This document shows positions 1-5,113 of a DNA stretch of 7,372 bases, one piece after another. Numbering within the stretch: position 1 is the stretch's first letter; each line of letters starts with the position of its first letter. The position numbers and the translations under genes are program-made. This DNA comes from Deltaproteobacteria bacterium. Its GTDB lineage: Bacteria; Desulfobacterota; Binatia; UBA9968. The notes below the pieces were generated by a model. It had not been told where the DNA came from, made no database searches, and was given only the letters and a program-made list of their open reading frames with translations. The stretch is from assembly GCA_016184235.1 (NCBI GenBank), contig JACPDC010000135.1:1-7372 (forward strand), read 5' to 3'.

Positions 1-360
1 GCCTCCCACCAATCCGACCCGCTTGTTCGCGAGGCCGCGCTCTTCGAGCAGCCCGCCGGCGCCGTTTCCGGTATTGGCGCCGGCCCAGCGGACGTCGCGC
101 ACGACCGAGAGGACGCGGGCCATTGGCACGTGATTGTAGAGCTGCATGAGCAGCACGGGCTCTTGGTCCTGCTGGAACAGCACGTAGGCCTCGCGCCCGC
201 CCGGCCAATCGGTGAGCCAGAAGACCTCCGAGGCGTAGCGCCCGGCGCCATAGACGAGCAGGGCATGGACGTTGTTTTGCTCCATCAATTTTCGCGCGCT
301 CGCGTGGCGGCCGGCCATCTCGCCTTGGGAAAATCTCGGGAACTGTGAGCTCTCGCGCAT
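1..360 (-). CDS. M24 peptidase / creatinase-like protein, N-terminal part (runs off left edge)
   Basis: The reading frame is open from an ATG at 360 to the window edge and gives 120 residues. The sequence resembles the N-terminal non-catalytic domain of creatinase / Xaa-Pro aminopeptidase-type proteins (Creatinase_N, ahead of an M24 'pita-bread' fold). A helical start (RHASARKLMEQNNVHALLVY, about 18-37) is followed by a strand-rich segment with YASEVFWLTDWPGG (about 42-55), and then by REAYVLFQQDQEPVLLM, where these proteins alternate strands and report the bound metal-independent fold. A GAGGAGG ribosome binding site at 367-373, 6 nt before the ATG, supports the start. The metal-binding catalytic half would lie left of the window, so whether it is a peptidase, a creatinase or an inactive relative cannot be decided. 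A strong candidate promoter sits just upstream, so it probably starts its own transcript. Confidence 0.8.
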   Translation of the reverse strand, partial: MRESSQFPRFSQGEMAGRHASARKLMEQNNVHALLVYGAGRYASEVFWLTDWPGGREAYVLFQQDQEPVLLMQLYNHVPMARVLSVVRDVRWAGANTGNGAGGLLEERGLANKRVGLVGG

Positions 361-403
361 TGAAATCCTCCTCGAAGTCGGACATCCAAGGGTGATAGCG
401 GAG

Positions 404-431
404 ATTATCCGATGATGAGCGGAACTGTCAA
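404..431 (-). promoter_or_regulatory. Sigma-70-type promoter for the M24-family gene
   Basis: Read on the minus strand, a perfect TTGACA (-35, at 426-431) is followed after 16 nt by GATAAT (-10, at 404-409; five of six consensus bases). The predicted transcription start is near 397, giving a leader of about 37 nt that contains the GAGGAGG ribosome binding site at 367-373. Position and orientation fit the M24-like gene starting at 360. This is a sequence match only; transcription is not shown. Confidence 0.65.
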
Positions 432-451
432 CGCAAGCCCTTCGGGATTTC

Positions 452-507
452 AAATAGCAAATTTTAAATCTCAAATCTGAGATCTGAGATCTGCAATGTG
501 AGATTCC
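452..507. repeat. Degenerate 7-bp tandem repeat (AAATCTG-like), AT-rich
   Basis: Eight successive heptamers can be laid end to end: AAATAGC, AAATTTT, AAATCTC, AAATCTG, AGATCTG, AGATCTG, CAATGTG, AGATTCC. The central four units (466-493) match closely and the flanking ones decay. The block is far more AT-rich than its surroundings. It lies between the 3' end of the membrane protein gene and the promoter of the M24-like gene. The AGATCT cores are self-complementary. No function can be assigned; it could be a simple slippage repeat or AT-rich DNA upstream of the promoter. Confidence 0.6.
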
Positions 508-521
508 TCGCGGAGCGAGGA
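505..521 (-). terminator. Small hairpin abutting a stop codon, weak terminator candidate
   Basis: TCCTCGC (505-511) and GCGAGGA (515-521) form a perfect 7-bp stem with a 3-nt loop. It starts at the base directly after the TAA (522-524) of the minus-strand membrane protein gene. Position suits transcript 3'-end formation or protection. No T-run follows on the minus strand, so it does not meet the classic Rho-independent pattern. It may act only as an RNA end stabiliser, or be fortuitous. Confidence 0.25.
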
Positions 522-1739
522 TTACCGGCTGTGCTCTTTGCGGTGGGCGTAGAGATCGGTGGCGGTCTTGAGCGCGATTAAGAGCAGCAGGGCCGCCGCG
601 GGAGTTCTGAATATCATGGTAAGGCCGCCGCCGAGGATGATGGTGAGGTGCATCACGATGATGCGCTTGTAGGGCTCGCCCATCTGCGTCTTCGTATCCA
701 TGCCCAGGTACTCGCGCCGGCCGATGTAATTCGTAAAGAAGGAAACGCCGTGGCTGATGAAGAGGGCCATGAGGGCGGGCCAAAGCGGCGCGAACAGATC
801 GAGCAGGGCGTTCCACACCCCGGGCTCGGGGCCGGCGGCGTCAAGCCCGCGCACGAAGAAATAATAGATGAACAGGAAATGGCCGGCCACGAATCCACCG
901 AAGTGGCCGACAAAGAATGGGGCCACGAAAATAGCGGCCCATTTTGCGACGACCGCCAGCTTGATCACGTTCCAGAAGCCGATCACCGCGCTCTCCGCCC
1001 AGAAGAGCACCATCACCTCGCCGAGCTTCCAGTCCAGGAAGAGCACCCCTGCAAGGGGAACCAGGTTCGCCCCGATCAGGGCGAGGGTGGAAGGGGAGGC
1101 AAGCGGAGGAGGGGGCTCCCGGCGTTCGGGGGGAGCCGCCGCCCGAGCGCGCGACGGGGCCGGAGAGGGCGCGGCGGTTTCGTCCGCCGCGACGCGGGGG
1201 ACGCGCGCGGCCGCATCGCGGATTACCGCGATCAGCTTTTCGGCCTCGGCGCGATCCATCGCATCGCCCAGGCCGCTGCTGCCGTTGCCGTAGTCAAACG
1301 ATATCCGCACGGTCTCCTTGGGATGGCGCTCGGCGACCTCCAGCCGGAGGTTGCGGATCTTGGCGAGGTCGTATTCACAGCGGAGCCGGAGCGGGCCGAG
1401 GCGCGGCGTGTATATCAGACGCTCGCCAGCTACCTGCGCGGATTCCCCGTAAAAGAAGAAGAGGACAGTCATCGCGCCCAAAAAGAAGACGCCGACCGAC
1501 CAGCCCAGGACCCAGAACCCTTGAAACAGGATGAAGGCGAGATCGAAGACGCTCCTGATCTCGTGGCCGCGCATCGAGGAGATCTGGCTCCAGGCGATGG
1601 CGGCAAAGATCACGAACGCGACCCCGAAGAAGATCCCCACAGGCCACATGCGCCGCGGGGGAAGGGGGAGAGGCGTGCCGCCCTTCTCGTCGCGCAGCGA
1701 GATTCCGAAGCGTTCCGGTCGGGCCTTGCGCATCCGCAT
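522..1739 (-). CDS. Multi-pass membrane protein with C-terminal DUF6498-like domain
   Basis: This 405-residue protein has two parts. The N-terminal part has a basic cytoplasmic-looking head, hydrophobic segments at about 32-52 and 66-97, and a soluble segment at about 98-180 (GERLIYTPRLGPLRLRCEYDL onward) whose strand-then-helix pattern resembles small membrane-anchored PH-like domains; that likeness is weak. An Ala/Pro/Arg-rich linker spans about 183-216. The C-terminal part (about 217-400) resembles DUF6498: NLVPLAGVLFLDWKLGEVMVLFWAES, a HFGGFVAGHFLF segment, and the late motif MGEPYKRIIVMHLTIILGGG, with roughly six hydrophobic helices. The role is unknown. It is divergent from the oxidase operon, with 109 bp between starts. 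No Shine-Dalgarno sequence precedes ATG 1739 or the alternative ATG 1733. The candidate promoter implies a leader of only about 8 nt, so near-leaderless translation is possible. Confidence 0.8.
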   Translation of the reverse strand: MRMRKARPERFGISLRDEKGGTPLPLPPRRMWPVGIFFGVAFVIFAAIAWSQISSMRGHEIRSVFDLAFILFQGFWVLGWSVGVFFLGAMTVLFFFYGESAQVAGERLIYTPRLGPLRLRCEYDLAKIRNLRLEVAERHPKETVRISFDYGNGSSGLGDAMDRAEAEKLIAVIRDAAARVPRVAADETAAPSPAPSRARAAAPPERREPPPPLASPSTLALIGANLVPLAGVLFLDWKLGEVMVLFWAESAVIGFWNVIKLAVVAKWAAIFVAPFFVGHFGGFVAGHFLFIYYFFVRGLDAAGPEPGVWNALLDLFAPLWPALMALFISHGVSFFTNYIGRREYLGMDTKTQMGEPYKRIIVMHLTIILGGGLTMIFRTPAAALLLLIALKTATDLYAHRKEHSR

Positions 1740-1753
1740 ATTTTGAAGCAGAG

Positions 1754-1781
1754 AGTATTTGATAATGAGGTGCTACGTCAA
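1754..1781 (-). promoter_or_regulatory. Candidate promoter for the DUF6498-like membrane protein gene
   Basis: On the minus strand TTGACG (-35, 1776-1781, five of six consensus bases) is followed after 16 nt by AATACT (-10, 1754-1759, four of six). Transcription would begin near 1747, about 8 nt before the ATG at 1739. This agrees with the absence of a visible ribosome binding site. The match is moderate and found by eye only. Confidence 0.4.
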
Positions 1782-1812
1782 CTTAGACTCTTCTCGGCGA
1801 AACCGGTGGACA

Positions 1813-1830
1813 TATACTCCCAATTGGAGT
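1813..1830 (+). promoter_or_regulatory. Candidate -10 box and overlapping inverted repeat before the oxidase operon
   Basis: TATACT at 1813-1818 matches the -10 consensus at five of six positions and lies 31 nt before the first oxidase start codon. The appropriate -35 position (around 1791-1796, TTCTCG) is poor, which would suit an activator-dependent promoter. Overlapping its 3' end is a dyad, ACTCC (1816-1820), five spacer bases, GGAGT (1826-1830), centred near the expected transcription start. The dyad could be an operator or an RNA hairpin just ahead of the ribosome binding site. No specific regulator is recognised. Confidence 0.3.
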
Positions 1831-1848
1831 AATGAGGCGTCAAAATAT

Positions 1849-1971
1849 ATGGAAGAGCCGCACCCCAAGCCGAAGGGAACCATCGCCGTCCTGCTTATTT
1901 TTGCCGCGATCATCGTGCTCTTGTGGGGCGGAGTTTACCTCGCGCTGCTGCTGAGGGGCGCGACGCAATGA
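1849..1971 (+). CDS. cbaD: ba3-type cytochrome c oxidase subunit IIa (40 aa)
   Basis: This is a 40-residue single-helix membrane protein: a hydrophilic head MEEPHPKPKG, then one hydrophobic helix at about 11-36 ending in LLLRG. From memory, Thermus thermophilus ba3 subunit IIa is 34 residues, begins MEEKPKG and ends in an ARG after a single helix with a W-x-GVY pattern. Here the W-G-GVY pattern (W26 to Y30) and the RG end are both present. In the family this helix packs against subunits I and II and supplies the position held by a subunit II helix in other oxidases. The ATG at 1849 is chosen over the in-frame ATGs at 1759 and 1765 by homology; the upstream residues look non-native. A GAGG at 1834-1837 gives 11 nt spacing. 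Its TGA overlaps the next start codon as ATGA, indicating translational coupling. Confidence 0.88.
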   Translation: MEEPHPKPKGTIAVLLIFAAIIVLLWGGVYLALLLRGATQ

Positions 1972-2450
1972 GCGGCTTTAGGGTAGACCCGTATGAGAAG
2001 GGGTGGATGCTGGCGAGCGCGGCCATTCTCCTCCTGTTTCTCCTGGCTGTCGCTGCCAGCGCCTTCTACGGCTTCAGCCTGCCGGGTCATGAAGGGCGCG
2101 TGGCGCCGGGACGCTCGGCCGTCGAGCCTCCCTTTGCCAACCCGCTTGTGGTCGAGCGCGGGCCGGGCCGTTATGAAGCCTACCTGCGGGCCCAGGTATG
2201 GGCCTTCGTTCCCAACGAGATCAGGGTGCCGGCCGGTTCGACCGTCACCTTTTACCTCACGAGTCCCGACGTGCAGCACGGCTTCTTGATCGAGCGGACC
2301 AACGTCAACGTGATGGTCGTTCCCGGTCAGGTGAGCAAGATCACCTCCCGCTTTGACGAGCCCGGGGAGTACCGCTTCCTTTGCCAGGAGTACTGTGGCT
2401 TGGCCCATCACGTCATGTTCGGGAAAGTCGTCGTGGAGCCGCGCTCTTAA
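1968..2450 (+). CDS. cbaB: ba3-type cytochrome c oxidase subunit II (CuA subunit)
   Basis: This 160-residue protein has one N-terminal membrane helix (about 13-36) and a periplasmic cupredoxin domain (about 65-160) that receives electrons from a cytochrome c-type donor. The complete binuclear CuA site is visible: H104 in SPDVQHGF, then C139, E141 (backbone ligand position), C143, H147 and M150 in the CxExC...HxxM block. E10 in the PYEKGW motif matches Thermus subunit II E15, the entry residue of the K proton pathway. The length is close to Thermus subunit II. The start at 1968 is preferred over an upstream in-frame ATG at 1923 because it gives the family-like N-terminus, creates the ATGA overlap with the IIa gene, and has GAGGGG at 1953-1958 with 9 nt spacing. 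It has no fused cytochrome c domain. Confidence 0.94.
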   Translation: MSGFRVDPYEKGWMLASAAILLLFLLAVAASAFYGFSLPGHEGRVAPGRSAVEPPFANPLVVERGPGRYEAYLRAQVWAFVPNEIRVPAGSTVTFYLTSPDVQHGFLIERTNVNVMVVPGQVSKITSRFDEPGEYRFLCQEYCGLAHHVMFGKVVVEPRS

Positions 2451-2462
2451 GGGGAAAGGATC

Positions 2463-4109
2463 ATGGCTGAGAACGACTTCCGGCTCGAGGAGCGACTGAC
2501 CGCCTGGCACATAGGCATCGCTCTCGGGGCCCTTTTCCTGGGCAGCTGGTTCGGGCCGCTCCAGGTGCTGGAGCATATCGGCATCGACCTTTACGGCAAG
2601 CTCGCGCCGGGCATCAAGAGTTACTATCAGGGACTGAGCCTGCACGGCGTCCTCAACGCTCTGGTATGGACCACATTTTTCATCACCGGCTTTCTCACCT
2701 TTTGCGCGGTTCACAGCCTAAAGATGAAACTGCGCTACCCGTGGGTGAACATCCTGGGCCTCGTCTTGATGGTGGCGGGCCTCTTGATGGCGGCGGCGCC
2801 GCTCCTCCTGAACGCCGCCACCGTGCTCTACACCTTTTATCCGCCGCTCAAAGCGAATCCTTTTTTCTACATCGGCCTCACCCTGGTGGTGGTGGGCTCC
2901 TGGCTCACGGGCTTCGGCCTCTATTTCACTCTGGCCGGGTGGCGCAAGGCCCATCCGGGCGCGCGCACTCCGTTGATCGCCTTCGGCTCGGTCCTGACCA
3001 TGGTCATGTGGCAGATCGCCTCCCTGGGGATCGCAGCCGAGATGCTGTTCCTGCTGATTCCATGGTCTCTAGGGATGGTGCAGGGGACCGATCCGCTGCT
3101 TGCCAGAACCCTCTTTTGGTTTACCGGCCATCCGATCGTTTATTTCTGGCTCCTGCCGGCTTACGTCTCGTGGTACGGCATGCTTCCCAAGCAGGCCGGG
3201 GGAAAACTCTTCAGTGATCCTCTGGCGCGGCTCGCCTTCTGGCTCTTTTTAGTCCTCTCCATTCCCGTGGGATTACACCATCAGTTTACCGATCCTGGGA
3301 TATCGCCGACCTGGAAAGCTCTGCACGCGATCCTGACCTACGCGGTGACGTTTCCGAGTCTACTAACCGCCTTTACCGTCATCGCATCTTTGGAGCTCGG
3401 CGGCCGCGCTCGGGGAGGAAAGGGGCTCTTCGGTTGGATCCGCAAGCTTCCCTGGAAAGATCCCTCTTTTAGCGCGCAAGCCGTGGCGATGCTGATATTC
3501 GCGCTGGGCGGTGTCGGCGGAATCATCAACGCCTCCTACAGCGTGAATCTGGTGGTGCACAACACTCTGTGGATCGTCGGTCACTTTCATCTCACTCTCG
3601 GCACCGCGGTCACGTTGAGCTTTATCGGGATCACCTACTGGCTTGTGCCGCGGCTGGCGGGAAAGGAGTTGTGGAGCTTGCGGGCGGCTCGGATCCAAGT
3701 ATGGCTTTGGCTGATCGGCATGCTGCCCTTTTCCCTCAGCCATCACTTTCTCGGGCTCCGCTTCGGCGTGCCGCGCCGCACGATGCTTGGCGCCTCGCCT
3801 TACCTTTCGCCCGAATGGAACCCGCTGCTGATCCTGGCGGCGCTCGGCGGCCTCTTGCTCTGGGCGAGCCTGCTTCTTTACTTCTTCGTGGTCGTGGGAA
3901 CGGTTTTTGGCTCGCGCAAGCTGGCTCAGCCGGCGGAGATGCCGGTGGCGGAGGCGCTGAGAGATGCGCGGGAGACTCCCGCATGGCTGGATAGCTGGAG
4001 ACCTTGGCTGGTCGCGACCATTATCTTGATCTTGCTTTCCTACGGCCCGCCCCTCATCGATCTGGTGCGCAGCGCCGATCTCTCGTCCCCAGGCTTGAGA
4101 GTCTGGTAG
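2463..4109 (+). CDS. cbaA: ba3-type (B-family) cytochrome c oxidase subunit I
   Basis: This is the 548-residue catalytic subunit of a proton-pumping terminal oxidase that reduces O2 to water in the cytoplasmic membrane, with about 12-13 hydrophobic helices. The ligands are all present: H61 (SLHG) and H376 for the low-spin heme, H374 for the high-spin heme (VGHFH), and H223, H272 and H273 for CuB. Y227 in GHPIVY is the tyrosine cross-linked to the CuB histidine. These positions run almost exactly 10 residues below the Thermus ba3 numbering (H233, Y237, H282, H283, H384, H386; H72 differs by 11). The K-pathway residues Y234, Y238, S299 and T302 are also in place, which separates it from A-family enzymes with a D-channel. 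The start lies 12 bp after the subunit II stop, with GGGGAAAGGA at 2451-2460 as ribosome binding site. No subunit III, Sco or heme A synthase gene follows; the next gene converges. Confidence 0.96.
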   Translation: MAENDFRLEERLTAWHIGIALGALFLGSWFGPLQVLEHIGIDLYGKLAPGIKSYYQGLSLHGVLNALVWTTFFITGFLTFCAVHSLKMKLRYPWVNILGLVLMVAGLLMAAAPLLLNAATVLYTFYPPLKANPFFYIGLTLVVVGSWLTGFGLYFTLAGWRKAHPGARTPLIAFGSVLTMVMWQIASLGIAAEMLFLLIPWSLGMVQGTDPLLARTLFWFTGHPIVYFWLLPAYVSWYGMLPKQAGGKLFSDPLARLAFWLFLVLSIPVGLHHQFTDPGISPTWKALHAILTYAVTFPSLLTAFTVIASLELGGRARGGKGLFGWIRKLPWKDPSFSAQAVAMLIFALGGVGGIINASYSVNLVVHNTLWIVGHFHLTLGTAVTLSFIGITYWLVPRLAGKELWSLRAARIQVWLWLIGMLPFSLSHHFLGLRFGVPRRTMLGASPYLSPEWNPLLILAALGGLLLWASLLLYFFVVVGTVFGSRKLAQPAEMPVAEALRDARETPAWLDSWRPWLVATIILILLSYGPPLIDLVRSADLSSPGLRVW

Positions 4110-4128
4110 AACAACTACGGGCGGCGAT

Positions 4129-5066
4129 TTAGAGCTTTAGCAGCCGTCTGGCGTTGCCTTCGAGGATCAATTGCCTTTCCTCGCCGGAGCACTCGAGCGC
4201 CTCGATCTTCTCTACCGTCATCCAGTCGCCCAGCGTGTAGGGGTAGTCCGTGCCGACCAGAATATGCTCGGGGCCGGCGACGCGCTTCAAGTAGTCCAGC
4301 GTATCGACCCGGTAGACCATGCTGTCGAAGTAGAGATTCTTCAAGTACTTGCTCGGAGGAGAAGAGGCCTGGGCCGCCCTGGAGCCGGAGCGCACGCCGT
4401 GGCCTTTGTCGAGCCGTCCGAGCTGGTAGGGGAAGAAGCCGCCGCCGTGCAGGACGCAGAGTTTGAGATTGGGAAACCTGTCGAACACGCCGCTATAGCT
4501 CATGTAGGCCAGGCTCAGGGTGCTGTCGGCCGGATTGCCGCAGATCAGCCTGAGGCCGTAGCCTTCCATCCGCTCCGAGCCCGCGACATCCTCGGGATGC
4601 ATCACGATCAGCACGTCGAGCTCCTCGGCCTTTTTCCAGAACGGGTCGAACTTCGCGCTGTTGTAGTATTCGCCGTTCACGTTGGAGCCGATATAACCGC
4701 CGCGAAAACCGAGCCCAGAGCGACGAAGCGGTCCGGGTGGCTCCGCACCAGCTCGTGCGACCCCTCGTTGTAAAGGCGGCACCACTGCTCGCCGCGCTCG
4801 CCGTCCAGGCGATAGCCGAGGCTCGCCGTATGGGCGATCAGGGCGCCGATGGCGATTTTCCCCTTCTCCATGATCGCGAATCTCCGCTCCAGCTCCGAGA
4901 GATCCGGATTGAGCGTGAACTTGGGGCCGCCGGAAAACGAGACCGTGGTCTCGCCGTTTTTGCTCTCGGTCGCCTCCACGCCTAGAGCCGTGCCGTGGCG
5001 CCTGGCCTCCTGGAGGAGAGAAGGGGGCACGTAGTGGTGATGGATGTCGATTGCCGTGCCGGCCAT
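4129..5066 (-). pseudogene. ACMSD-like amidohydrolase (Amidohydro_2), frameshifted by an internal deletion
   Basis: Two overlapping frames encode the halves of one metal-dependent hydrolase/decarboxylase-type protein. The first (ATG at 5066) opens with MAGTAIDIHHHYVPP, holding the HxH metal motif (H9, H11), and continues to RFVALGSV (V120, 4707-4709). The homology then jumps to the next frame at LGFRGGYIGSNVNG (CTC at 4713-4711) and carries on to TAA at 4129-4131. That half holds VMHPED, LHGGGFFPY and GTDYPY, the remaining metal and catalytic histidines and aspartate of the family. In homologues about 19 residues (typically PLQ...EL) separate the GSV and GF elements; they are missing here. 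The rebuilt product would be about 312 residues against a usual 330 or so. The gene lies 47 bp downstream of the permease gene in the same operon. The ribosome binding site is weak (AGAAAGAG-like). A natural lesion and an assembly artefact are both possible. Confidence 0.8.
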
Positions 5067-5113
5067 AGCTTTATGCGCTCTTTCTCTTTGTCAATGAAGC
5101 CGGGGCGGTCGCG

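Noticed and set aside
1741..1766. TTGAAG...GATAAT as a plus-strand promoter for the oxidase operon
   Set aside because: The spacer is only 12 bp, too short for a sigma-70 promoter.
648..1832. Long plus-strand open frame of 394 codons opposite the DUF6498-like gene
   Set aside because: It is antisense to a protein with clear membrane helices and a family-like C-terminus. Its translation is low-complexity and charged (His/Glu/Arg rich), typical of a shadow frame in GC-rich DNA.
1759..1848. N-terminal extension of the subunit IIa gene to the ATG at 1759
   Set aside because: The extra 30 residues are not family-like and would place the candidate -10 box inside coding sequence. The MEEP start at 1849 matches the known subunit.
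1935..2714. Minus-strand open frame of 259 codons across the oxidase subunit II and I genes
   Set aside because: It lies opposite two strongly supported oxidase genes, crosses their boundary, and shows no family resemblance.
4171..4773. Plus-strand 200-codon frame opposite the amidohydrolase
   Set aside because: It is antisense to recognisable hydrolase motifs (VMHPED, LHGGGFFPY, GTDYPY) and resembles nothing itself.
4714..4785. Treating the downstream amidohydrolase half as an independent 218-residue gene starting at 4785
   Set aside because: Its first 24 residues are an out-of-frame reading of the upstream half. Homology begins only at the LGF after the junction.
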